Below, one piece after another: positions 8,539 through 16,263 of a stretch of 46,253 nucleotides of DNA. Under the pieces are notes generated by a model. That model saw nothing but the letters and a program-made list of their open reading frames with translations. It ran no database searches and was not told the origin of the DNA. The position numbers and the translations under genes were made by a program. The stretch's first letter is position 1, and the number at the start of each line of letters is the position of its first letter. The stretch is from the NCBI GenBank assembly GCA_023231105.1, contig JALNWB010000011.1, forward strand, positions 1 to 46,253, in the 5' to 3' direction. This stretch comes from Ignavibacteriaceae bacterium (GTDB lineage Bacteria; Bacteroidota; Ignavibacteria; Ignavibacteriales; Ignavibacteriaceae).

Positions 8539-10962
8539 ATGGTTAGACCTAAATGGAACAAACGATTTGTTATAAAAACAATCGTTGTGCTTACAGTTTT
8601 TGTTTTGACAATATTTTTTACCGGATTGTCAAATTCTTCAAACTCAATATGCGAAAATATTTTTAAGAATATTCGCGGTGAAGTTATACCAGATACCAAC
8701 ATTGTACTTATTAATATTTCGGGTAGCGATATAGCTCAACTCGGAGGCTGGCCGTTAAAAAGAAGTTACTACGCGTTGCTTATCAATGAATTGAATAAAT
8801 GCGGAGTTAAGAAAATCGGGATCGAGGTTTTTTTCAGTGGAAGAAACTCAATACAAACGATGTACGATAACTTGCTCATATCGCAAATAAAATCTGCTGA
8901 CAATGTTATTCTCAGTTCAGTGCCGGGAAATATTTTTTTTAAGAATAACACTTGGCAAACTGAGGCAATAGATTTTCCATCTCTTAAAGAGATTGATCCT
9001 TCGCTTAAAACCGGACATCTTGGATTATTAGAAGGAGGAAAAATTCCACTGCGCGTCCACAACGAGAAAGCTTTCGCCGCCCAGGTCGCAGGTTCAAAAA
9101 GAACCGATGAAATAAAGGTGAACATAACTTCTTCGTGGAAATATTTTCACCAATATGAATTGCTGGAATTTTTCTCGCTTGTAAAACAAAGCTCTCCTGA
9201 TTTGCAGCAGCTTCGGGGAAAAATAATTTTAGTTGGTGTTTCCGATGAAAAGTTTACCAAGAAATTGTCATCACCATTTGATGAATTTCTTCCGGGGATT
9301 GCCTTCCATGCATTTGCGATTTCAAATTTATTACAAAATAATGTTTACAACGAATCAATACTTCCGATTTCTGTTCTTCTTCATTTCCTCTTTCTCATCC
9401 TTTTTATTTTTCTTTTTGAAAAGATAACACGGAAAAGGCAATATATAATCGCCGCAGTTTTTGCTTTTATTTTAATCAGCGAATTTATCTTCTTTAGTTT
9501 TTTCAATTTTGAATTTCATTTCGTCTCATTTATTCTACCATTTTTCTCATTAATCATTTTTGAAATCGTCTTAACTATTCTTGAACGTAACTCACTTTTC
9601 GAAACAACGATTTCAGAATCCGAAGCCTTAAAACATCTGCTGGCAAAAAAAGAACATGAACTTCTTGAATTGAAAAAGTATTCTGATCCTTCATCAATAA
9701 AAGAAAAAGAAAATTTAAAAGAAAAAATCGAATTACTGCAAAGGGAAATCGCCCGTCTGGAAAAACACGAACAAAACGATTTACTCTATACATCCAAAAC
9801 AGAAGAAAAAGTGAGCGAAAATTTTTACGGAATTCTTTTTCGCTCAAAGATAATGCGTGAAGTAGTTGCATTTATTAAAAAAGCGGCACCGACAAACGAA
9901 ACCGTTTTGATTTTAGGAGAAAGCGGAACCGGTAAAGAATTGGTCGCAAAAGCGATTCATCAGAATAGCCGACGTAAAGACAACCCGTTCATCGCAGTCA
10001 ATTGTGGCGCTCTCTCGGAAACACTTTTGGAAAGCGAATTGTTCGGACATGTGAAAGGAGCTTTTACCGGAGCGGCATCAGATAAAATCGGCAGGTTTGA
10101 GGCGGCTGATAAAGGGACAATCTTTTTAGATGAAATCGGAGAAACGTCGGAAAATTTCCAAGTGAAATTGCTTCGAGTACTGCAAAGCGGCGAATTTGAA
10201 AAAGTCGGCTCCTCAAAAACATTTCGAGTTGATGTGCGAATTATTGCGGCGACCAATAAAAAACTTGACCAAGCGGTAAAGGAGAAAAAATTCCGCGAAG
10301 ATTTATTTTACAGGCTTAATGTCTTCCCTATTCAATTGCCGCCGCTTCGCGAAAGGAAAGAAGATATTCCTGAAATAGTAGAAGGAATTATAAAACAAAA
10401 TGGTACGCTTACCGGTATTTCAAAAGCTGCAATGGAAATTTTGTTGCAGCATGATTGGCGCGGCAATGTTCGTGAATTAGAATCTGCGCTTAAACGCGCT
10501 TTCGTTTTTGCCAATGCAGAACAGCGAACCGTTATTCAGTTAGCGGATTTACCGGAAGAAATTTTGAAAGAAAAACGGCTACATTATGAAGAACTTGTTT
10601 TAGACGCGCTTCGTCAGAAAAAATTCTCTCACTCGGCATTTAGTGAAATTGCCGTTGAGCTTGAAGTTAATAGAACGTTGATCTCAGAAAATTTCCGCGG
10701 TTTCTCTTTTAAGCTTTTAGTAAAAAATAATTTTGAACTTGAAGAGACGATAAATGAAATTGCCGCTACAGATGAAGAGAAAGTCTTAGAAAAAGTGAGA
10801 GCTAAACTCGATACTTTTTTATCAAACATTCGTGAGGATGCCGTAAGAATAAATTCGAGCGACTTTGAGACAGTAAAGCAGAAATTACAATCGAAGTACA
10901 AAAACCTTCCTAAAAAATTTCATCCTTACTTAGATGAAGTGATAAAACATTATCTAACGTAA
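8539..10962 (+). CDS. Membrane-anchored CHASE2-sensor / sigma-54 activator fusion
   Basis: The 807-residue protein begins with a membrane segment at about residues 13-30, followed by an extracytoplasmic CHASE2-like region (INISGSDIAQLGGWPLKRS; ends before residue 275). Three more membrane segments follow at about 278-345 and a coiled coil at about 360-412. The sigma-54 AAA+ domain has Walker A GESGTGKE at 460-467, GAFTGA at 507-512 (the sigma-54 contact loop) and Walker B IFLDE ending at Glu532. The C-terminal 120 residues contain a helix-turn-helix-like stretch (SEIAVELEVNRTLISENF). Together these suggest that an external signal controls sigma-54 promoter opening directly from the membrane. 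Most sigma-54 activators are soluble, and the signal is unknown. Confidence 0.88.
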   Translation: MVRPKWNKRFVIKTIVVLTVFVLTIFFTGLSNSSNSICENIFKNIRGEVIPDTNIVLINISGSDIAQLGGWPLKRSYYALLINELNKCGVKKIGIEVFFSGRNSIQTMYDNLLISQIKSADNVILSSVPGNIFFKNNTWQTEAIDFPSLKEIDPSLKTGHLGLLEGGKIPLRVHNEKAFAAQVAGSKRTDEIKVNITSSWKYFHQYELLEFFSLVKQSSPDLQQLRGKIILVGVSDEKFTKKLSSPFDEFLPGIAFHAFAISNLLQNNVYNESILPISVLLHFLFLILFIFLFEKITRKRQYIIAAVFAFILISEFIFFSFFNFEFHFVSFILPFFSLIIFEIVLTILERNSLFETTISESEALKHLLAKKEHELLELKKYSDPSSIKEKENLKEKIELLQREIARLEKHEQNDLLYTSKTEEKVSENFYGILFRSKIMREVVAFIKKAAPTNETVLILGESGTGKELVAKAIHQNSRRKDNPFIAVNCGALSETLLESELFGHVKGAFTGAASDKIGRFEAADKGTIFLDEIGETSENFQVKLLRVLQSGEFEKVGSSKTFRVDVRIIAATNKKLDQAVKEKKFREDLFYRLNVFPIQLPPLRERKEDIPEIVEGIIKQNGTLTGISKAAMEILLQHDWRGNVRELESALKRAFVFANAEQRTVIQLADLPEEILKEKRLHYEELVLDALRQKKFSHSAFSEIAVELEVNRTLISENFRGFSFKLLVKNNFELEETINEIAATDEEKVLEKVRAKLDTFLSNIREDAVRINSSDFETVKQKLQSKYKNLPKKFHPYLDEVIKHYLT

Positions 10963-11356
10963 CTAAATTTACCCAAGACGTTGCTTGGGAAAAAAGCTAA
11001 AGGGGGCAAGAATATTTCTTTTCACTCGTTACCAGCTATATCCTGAAGGATATAGCTGAACGAAAAAATCATCGTAAACGATGATATCATTTAGCATTCC
11101 GCTTTAGCGGAATTTGTTCGTGCAGCACAAACCATTTATGGTTGTGCGGAATTAAAAATGAGTTTCTGTTTGTGAAAGGTGTTTGTCTTTAAGGAGGATA
11201 GATGAGTTGAGGTTTGTTTATCATCCTTGGAGAAATTAAAGTGTAATAAAGCAAATGAGCAATTAGATTTTTATGGTTCTTAGCATTCTCTTTTTTTGCT
11301 CATTTACAGAAAAAATATTTAATAGTTATATTTCATTTGCATTAAGGAAGATTAGT
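10963..11356. other. Gene-free stretch of about 390 bases with a hairpin cluster
   Basis: No convincing reading frame is present. It contains a hairpin just after the preceding gene (CCCAAG at 10972-10977 with CTTGGG at 10984-10989, followed by A rather than T residues), then the four-hairpin cluster at 11034-11147. Around 11190 a good AGGAGG-like sequence precedes an ATG at 11202 that meets a stop after two codons. The last 150 bases are AT-rich and presumably hold the promoter of the next gene. Confidence 0.6.
11034..11147. repeat. Cluster of four short hairpins with TTYA loops
   Basis: Four inverted repeats follow each other within 114 bases. They lie at 11034-11057 (10-bp stem), 11068-11085 (8 bp), 11096-11113 (8 bp) and 11125-11147 (about 9 bp with one bulged A). 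Stems are unrelated, but each centre reads TTTA or TTCA on one strand or the other: TGAA, TAAA, TTTA, TTTA on the plus strand. The same loop rule and some of the same cores (CCTGAAGG, GCTTTAGC, CATTTATG) recur in the cluster at 15541-15715. This resembles REP-type palindromic repeats rather than terminators, since no T-run follows. Confidence 0.8.
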
Positions 11357-12047
11357 ATGCTATTTCAAAAAACAAAAGTGAGTTTCAGATTTCTAACTTC
11401 AGTTGCGATATTATGTTTCATTGTTGGATACACTACCTTTTGCACAACAAACGGATGAAATAATGCTCTTATCGAAAGACCAGACAGACAGAATTACTAC
11501 CATTCTCCGCAATGATGTCCTGTGGTATTTTAATCTTTTGAGTTCATCCAGTAACCTCAAGAGAAAGCGGTTTCTTGAATCAACAGAGGGTAAGGCTCTT
11601 CAGGATTCTCTACTTAGTCTGCGAAATAAGTCTATTTCACAAGTATATGAGATTCAAATAAAAACGAATGCGGGAGACTATGATCTTGAGAAGAAAGGAT
11701 TCTTCATTACACTTGATAATCATTATTTAGGTTGGGCAAATGCAACTGACCAAGCAATAGAAGAAGAATATAAGAAATACAAGACTGAAGCCAATGTTTT
11801 GAAGGGCATCTACTTCCCATCAGTTCCTATCAAGGTTTCAAAGTCGATTTTTGATTCTGCCTTTAAACTCCTTTTCCTCAAGTGTAAAGAGGACATTGCG
11901 GAGGGCATTGAGAAAAAAGAGGTAATTTTGCATTTCATCTTTAGTCTCAAGGGAGACAACGAATACTACTCCCACCCAACTGCCAAGAATGTGAAACTCT
12001 ACTGCGAAGTGGATGGAGAGACTATAATCGAAAGATCATTCAAATGA
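11357..12047 (+). CDS. Exported hypothetical protein with a probable one-base frameshift in its signal peptide
   Basis: The ATG at 11357 opens a signal peptide (MLFQKTKVSFRFLTSVAILC, then FIVGYT) whose frame ends at a TGA at 11456-11458. The body of the protein continues in another frame and runs to 12047. Removing one T from the TTTT at 11438-11441 joins the two parts exactly at a signal-peptidase site, giving TTFAQQTDE. As written, the body could only start internally, at 11403 or 11463. The mature part, about 200 residues, is lysine- and glutamate-rich and of unknown family. The stop overlaps the next start by 4 bases. The shift may be a real mutation, a phase-variable site or a base-calling error. 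Confidence 0.6.
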
Positions 12048-12766
12048 ACCAAAATATATCTTTCTCGCTGCCTGATAACCTTCTTGGGAAGCTATGCACA
12101 CTGAAGGATCTCAACGATGCAGTAAAGAAAGACCTCATCTTGATAAATGAAATCCGTAATGCCTCGGACATTCAGCATCAAGTTCTCTTTATTAACCTTG
12201 TTCGTGTTTTGAAATATTTCGATTCATACCTCTTGCTTGTTCAAAAAGGATACGGCGAGCCAGCCGCTGCCCTCTTACGCTCAATCTATGAAGCTAATAT
12301 TTGGATGCGCTGGAGTCTTGTTAAGCCTGAAAACGCACAATTATACTTCGATGGTAGCAAAGGAGACGCTCTTAGAATGATAGAAAAACTTCTAAGCAGA
12401 AATCTCGCAAAACTCAGTAATGCGCCAGACCCAGAAATCGTCCGTGAGCAACTACGCAACAAGCTAAAGGAATGGCGGCTCCCAAGATGGGATGACATGG
12501 CGGTCGAGTGCGGCATGGGTGATATCCACGCTTATGTTTATCCATTTCTTTCTGCGATGTCTCATGGCTCTTGGCTCTTCATTGGTGAGCGCCTATTGGA
12601 TGACAAGTCTGTCTCACCGTTACCTGACGAGAAGAATATCGAGCCATTTATTCCTATCGCAAACAATATACTTCGTGACTGCTATCTGCTCTGTGATAAA
12701 TGGATACGAAACAAAAAGCTTCATCCTCTTCCAGACTTTAGGAATCTAATGACATGTTTGGAGTGA
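12044..12766 (+). CDS. DUF5677-like protein
   Basis: The 240-residue, mostly helical protein overlaps the previous gene by an ATGA junction, so the two are translationally coupled. Polar residues likely to matter are Arg79 and Glu83 in AAALLRSIYEANIWMRW and the MSHGS motif at 171-175. The arrangement of an RS-x-x-E helix and a later S-H motif is what I associate with DUF5677/DUF6988-type proteins, whose function is unknown and which often sit in accessory regions. The family call is from memory of the pattern and is moderate. There is no signal peptide, in contrast to its coupled, apparently exported partner. Confidence 0.65.
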   Translation: MNQNISFSLPDNLLGKLCTLKDLNDAVKKDLILINEIRNASDIQHQVLFINLVRVLKYFDSYLLLVQKGYGEPAAALLRSIYEANIWMRWSLVKPENAQLYFDGSKGDALRMIEKLLSRNLAKLSNAPDPEIVREQLRNKLKEWRLPRWDDMAVECGMGDIHAYVYPFLSAMSHGSWLFIGERLLDDKSVSPLPDEKNIEPFIPIANNILRDCYLLCDKWIRNKKLHPLPDFRNLMTCLE

Positions 12767-12791
12767 CAAAATTGGTGCAAACGTAACATAG

Positions 12792-12828
12792 CCTCTTTTT
12801 TAAGTAAAGGGTCTTAACAAAAAAGAGG
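12792..12828. other. Inverted repeat downstream of the DUF5677-like gene
   Basis: CCTCTTTTTT at 12792-12801 is complementary to AAAAAAGAGG at 12819-12828 with a 17-base loop. It could terminate the preceding two-gene transcript, but no T-run follows on the plus strand. The rest of the gap (12829-13033) shows nothing I can name. Confidence 0.4.
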
Positions 12829-13033
12829 GGACATGCAAAAGGATAAACCTACAGAGAATAGTTAGTGGTTAGTTGAAGGATTTATCTTTAGAATGATAGA
12901 TAAGCTGATGTAGAGTTATTTTTCAGCCTTTGATAAATCGAATATAGATATGCCGACACGTGTAATCTATGTTCGTTAACAATAAATTACACCCAACGCA
13001 GATAAGAGTTATGCGGTTAACAAAGGTACATAT

Positions 13034-14725
13034 ATGTCATATTCAATAAGAGTTTTAAATGAATCTACTGGAAAAGAGGAATTATTTAAAGGTGATAATG
13101 TTGATTCGGTTCATAAGGAAATCGCCGAAAGGATACTCATCGCAAAAAAATACTACGATTATCAAGCTGAATTCAAACGCAAGGAGAGAGAAGTAAAAAA
13201 AGATTTAGCTATACAAACAACAAAACAAATTGTTACAACCCTTGAGTCAAAAAAACAAATTCTAACAAAGAGTATAAATAGTAGAATTAAATTATGGGAA
13301 GTGCTGCAAAGGAGTATTAATATTAATTTTGAAGAACCTCTACCACAACAAAAAGACAAACCTATCGAACCTGAATTTTTTCAAATACCTATCGAACCCG
13401 ATAAGTCTGATGAAAAATATATTCTTAAAAAATTGTTTCGGGATAATATCTTTAAAACGAAGTATCTTCATAAAAAATTAGAAACACAAAAAATATTTGA
13501 AGATGATTTAAATAATTGGGAAAAATTAAAAATAGAACTCGAAGGAAAAAACCAGGAATTAAAACAAGCGTATGGCGACAACCTTTATGAAATTTTATTA
13601 GAGTATGAAGCCGCCATAAATGATTGGGAAATAAGAAAGAATCAATATGAAGAAAATCAAAAGAGAGCATTAGAAACAATTAATAAATTAAGAATTGAGT
13701 ATCTTGACAAAGAAGTACAAGCTGTAGAAACTTATAATTATGAATTATTAAAAATTGCATCAGATAATAGAGATTATTATCCATTCGAATGTGAAGTGAT
13801 ATATGGTTCTTCTAACAAGATGTTGGCGGTTGAATATCTATTACCCAGCATTGATTCTATCTCATCAGTCTGTGAAGTGAGATATATAACGGCAAAAGAC
13901 ACATTTGAAGAAAAACATTTGAATAAAAAAGAGTTTACTTCTTTATACGATGAGTCAATTTATCAATTAACATTAAGTGTTATCAATGAAATATTTAAAT
14001 ATGATGAATCATCTTCAATTGATTCAATTATTTTCAATGGTTATGTAAACACAATTGATAAATCAACTGGAGAAGATATTCGGCCGTATATTGTGTCTCT
14101 TTTTGTATCGAAATCTGAGTTCAATAAAATTAATCTAAACCAAGTTGATGTTAAACAGTGTTTTAAAAATTTAAAAGGTGTAAGTGCTGTAGAATTAGCT
14201 TCACAAACTGCAATTGCTCCCGTTATCATAATTGATAAAAATGATAAAAGATTTATTGAAGGTAAAGATATTGTTAATAGCATTGATGATTCGATAAATA
14301 TTGCAGCAATGGATTGGGAAGATTTTGAACACTTAGTAAGAGAGTTATTTGAAAAGGAATTTTCAAAAAATGGTGGCGAAGTAAAAGTTACACGTGCAAG
14401 TCGTGATGGTGGTGTTGATGCAATTGCTTTTGACCCTGACCCAATTCGTGGAGGGAAAATAGTTATTCAAGCTAAAAGATATACTAATACTGTTGGAGTT
14501 GCTGCTGTTAGAGATTTATATGGGACATTACTTAATGAAGGGGCAACAAAAGGTATTTTAGTTACAACATCTGATTATGGTTCAGATGCATACAATTTTG
14601 CAAAAGGGAAGCCAATAACTTTATTAAATGGTTCAAATTTACTTTATTTATTAGAGCAACACGGGCATAAAGCAAAAATAGATATAAATGAAGCAAAGAA
14701 AATATTAGGCGAAAAAGAAAGATAG
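13034..14725 (+). CDS. Coiled-coil protein with C-terminal Mrr-type restriction nuclease domain
   Basis: The 563-residue protein has a long charged helical N-terminal half (about residues 20-245, rich in E, K, N and Q, coiled-coil-like), a middle domain at about 250-415, and an Mrr-like PD-(D/E)xK domain at about 425-545. The catalytic residues are visible: Glu437 in LVRELF, Asp462 in DGGVDAI, and Gln479-x-Lys481 in VIQAKR. Mrr enzymes cut DNA, often methylated DNA. No methyltransferase is adjacent, which fits a modification-dependent or stand-alone defence enzyme rather than a classical R-M pair. The gene is richer in A+T than its neighbours, suggesting transfer. It ends at a structured terminator. 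Confidence 0.85.
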   Translation: MSYSIRVLNESTGKEELFKGDNVDSVHKEIAERILIAKKYYDYQAEFKRKEREVKKDLAIQTTKQIVTTLESKKQILTKSINSRIKLWEVLQRSININFEEPLPQQKDKPIEPEFFQIPIEPDKSDEKYILKKLFRDNIFKTKYLHKKLETQKIFEDDLNNWEKLKIELEGKNQELKQAYGDNLYEILLEYEAAINDWEIRKNQYEENQKRALETINKLRIEYLDKEVQAVETYNYELLKIASDNRDYYPFECEVIYGSSNKMLAVEYLLPSIDSISSVCEVRYITAKDTFEEKHLNKKEFTSLYDESIYQLTLSVINEIFKYDESSSIDSIIFNGYVNTIDKSTGEDIRPYIVSLFVSKSEFNKINLNQVDVKQCFKNLKGVSAVELASQTAIAPVIIIDKNDKRFIEGKDIVNSIDDSINIAAMDWEDFEHLVRELFEKEFSKNGGEVKVTRASRDGGVDAIAFDPDPIRGGKIVIQAKRYTNTVGVAAVRDLYGTLLNEGATKGILVTTSDYGSDAYNFAKGKPITLLNGSNLLYLLEQHGHKAKIDINEAKKILGEKER

Positions 14726-14772
14726 TCAGCAATTTATTTATCCTCTCCGAGGATGTTTGTTGTGTGTTTCTT

Positions 14773-14840
14773 TTCTTCTACAATAATAGAACATCTACGC
14801 TGTTCCGCTAATGATGACTTGTAGAAGAATTTATTTTTAT
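14773..14840 (+). terminator. Structured terminator after the Mrr-like gene
   Basis: TTCTTCTACAA at 14773-14783 pairs perfectly with TTGTAGAAGAA at 14819-14829, and a T-rich tract follows at 14830-14839. A second hairpin (GAACA at 14789-14793 with TGTTC at 14801-14805) sits inside the loop. The T-tract on the plus strand supports termination of the upstream gene. Confidence 0.55.
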
Positions 14841-14989
14841 CAAATGAGAGCAGATGGATTTATTCAAACAAAAAAGATGTTGTTGTTGAGGTAAAGAACG
14901 AATGAAAACTTACCATAGGTTTCCAAAATGCTGTTGATAATTTCTAAGGATATGAATATATTAGAATTGCATGAAATGATAAACATTAA
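14831..14989 (+). pseudogene. Possible decayed coding remnant
   Basis: One frame reads like protein, interrupted by three stops: KKDVVVEVKNE, stop, KLTIGFQNAVDNF, stop, GYEYIRIA, stop, NDK. The residue composition between the stops is protein-like, and EVK is reminiscent of nuclease-fold strands. There is no intact start and no family I can name. It may be a leftover of another accessory gene; chance is a real alternative. Confidence 0.25.
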
Positions 14990-15020
14990 TTTTTATAAGC
15001 CTCGCGCTTAAAGGTGCTTT

Positions 15021-15263
15021 ATGTCCAAAACAATTACCCTTCGGTTAAGCGAAGAAAACTACAAAGTATATAGAAAATTAGCAGACAGAGATAATAGACC
15101 GGTTTCTAATTTTATTGAAACCGCTGTTAACCGATTCATCGAACATAATAGTTATGTAGATGAGTTCGAGATGGATGAAATACGAAATAACACGGAACTT
15201 AATAAAAGTCTGAAACGTGGTTTATCTGATATGAAATTGAAAAAGGGGCGAATGGTTGCTTAA
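15021..15263 (+). CDS. Ribbon-helix-helix antitoxin (RelB/CopG-like)
   Basis: The 80-residue protein starts with a ribbon-helix-helix DNA-binding domain (KTITLRLSEENYKVYRKLAD, then RPVSNFIETAVNRFI) at residues 3-45. The tail after it is acidic, then basic, as expected for the toxin-binding part of a RelB-type antitoxin. It overlaps the RelE-like gene by 8 bases. Such antitoxins neutralise the toxin and repress their own promoter, which would lie in 14990-15020. Confidence 0.85.
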   Translation: MSKTITLRLSEENYKVYRKLADRDNRPVSNFIETAVNRFIEHNSYVDEFEMDEIRNNTELNKSLKRGLSDMKLKKGRMVA

Positions 15264-15534
15264 CTATAAAATCTTTGAGACAAATGAGTTTCTGAAGAGA
15301 ATTGAGAAAGTAGCCGATCGAGAAAAATCCTTCATAGAGAAAAAACTTCTGCAATATATCTATCCCCAATTAAGAGATGAACCACATTACGGGAACAATA
15401 TTAAAAAATTGGTGAACTACAAACCCGAAACCTGGAGGTATAGAATTGGCAAATACCGTTTATTCTACCTAATTGATGAGCGCGAAAAAACCATTTTCAT
15501 CTTATCAATTGATTTAAGAAAAGACGCTTATTAA
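15256..15534 (+). CDS. RelE/ParE-superfamily toxin
   Basis: The 92-residue protein has the RelE/ParE layout: an N-terminal helix pair (ETNEFLKRIEKVADREKSFI) and a C-terminal strand run (WRYRIGKYRLFYLIDE, then TIFILSIDLR). RelE members cleave mRNA on the ribosome and ParE members poison gyrase; the sequence does not decide between them. The only upstream start in frame is a TTG at 15256, inside the end of the antitoxin gene, so translation is coupled to the antitoxin and the toxin should be made at a lower rate. Confidence 0.85.
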   Translation: MLNYKIFETNEFLKRIEKVADREKSFIEKKLLQYIYPQLRDEPHYGNNIKKLVNYKPETWRYRIGKYRLFYLIDEREKTIFILSIDLRKDAY

Positions 15535-15540
15535 GTCACC

Positions 15541-15715
15541 TTACGCAGAAAAGCATTTTGAATTGCCACGACCTTCAGGTCGTGGGATAATAAGCAAAAA
15601 AAAGCAAAATGGCTTTAGCCAAAATAACTGCTAAAATTGGGCTAAAGCCCAGTTCTTCTTGTTGATTTGATCCCCGACATAAATGTCGGGGCAATTCAAT
15701 TTAAGTTATGCGTAA
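15541..15715. repeat. Inverted-repeat element of about 175 bases containing four TTYA-loop hairpins
   Basis: The ends TTACGCA (15541-15547) and TGCGTAA (15709-15715) are complementary, as are TTGAATTGCC (15558-15567) and GGCAATTCAA (15690-15699). Inside lie hairpins at 15566-15585 (8-bp stem, loop TTCA), 15611-15620 (GGCTTTAGCC), 15639-15650 (GGGCTAAAGCCC) and 15672-15691 (9-bp stem around a TAAA centre). The two middle hairpins can also pair with each other. There is no reading frame inside. It looks like a non-coding, possibly mobile palindromic unit and shares loop sequences with the cluster at 11034-11147. Confidence 0.75.
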
Positions 15716-15821
15716 CGCGAGTTATTAAATATTTTTTCTCTTCAATAAAAATTTACAAGTCCGGTATTGTAGTTCTATACGCTCTTGCCAGTGTGAAGTA
15801 AATTCAACAGGATAAAAAATT

Positions 15822-16124
15822 ATGAATAGAAAAATAGAACCCATCCATCCCGGAGAAATATTACTTGAAGAATATTTAGTCCCGATGGAAATCAGTCAAT
15901 ATCGTTTAGCGATAGATATTAATGTCCCGGGACGAAGAATAAATGAGATCGTCCTTGGCAAAAGAGCAATTACTGCGGATACTGCATTACGGCTATCAGC
16001 GTATTTTGGGTTGTCAGAAAATTTTTGGCTTAACTTGCAGATGAAATATAATTTGGAAGTTGAAAAAGATAAATTAAAAGATAGACTTAAAAAAGAAGTA
16101 AAAAGATACGCCAAAGTTAGTTAG
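15822..16124 (+). CDS. HigA-family antitoxin / XRE-type regulator, without a toxin gene
   Basis: The 100-residue protein begins with the HigA signature (HPGEILLEEYLVPMEISQY) and has a helix-turn-helix DNA-binding domain (LAIDINVPGRRINEIVLGKR), then FGLSENFWLNLQ, which is highly typical of HigA. HigA proteins bind and silence a HigB mRNA-cleaving toxin usually encoded just upstream. Here the preceding 106 bases (15716-15821) show no HigB-like frame, so this copy is an orphan. Confidence 0.88.
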   Translation: MNRKIEPIHPGEILLEEYLVPMEISQYRLAIDINVPGRRINEIVLGKRAITADTALRLSAYFGLSENFWLNLQMKYNLEVEKDKLKDRLKKEVKRYAKVS

Positions 16125-16263
16125 TAGTGTGCATTACCGGCAGTTCAACCCGTCCGCGATGTAACCTTATCCTTTTAGCTTTCACCTCTTTCTCTGTTAA
16201 GGAGTGGTTCTTGAAAACCGCGGGCAAATGTTTTTATCAGCTTATGAGTGAATTGAACTTATT

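Noticed and set aside
10972..10989. Intrinsic terminator after the CHASE2/sigma-54 gene
   Set aside because: The stem is only 6 bp and is followed by A residues rather than T residues on the coding strand.
11034..11147. CRISPR array
   Set aside because: The units are individual palindromes with different sequences and no constant repeat or spacer length, and no cas genes are present.
11273..11458. Separate 61-codon gene starting at 11273
   Set aside because: Only the part from the ATG at 11357 looks like a signal peptide, and it joins the following frame by removing one base. It is better read as the broken start of the next gene.
12990..15720. Integron attC sites, suggested by GTTATGC words at 13008 and 15705 and same-strand cassette-like genes
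   Set aside because: The required RYYYAAC partner is missing at a suitable distance around 15541-15715, and at 12990 the partner is only 11 bases from GTTATGC, too close for an attC stem. No integrase gene is in view.
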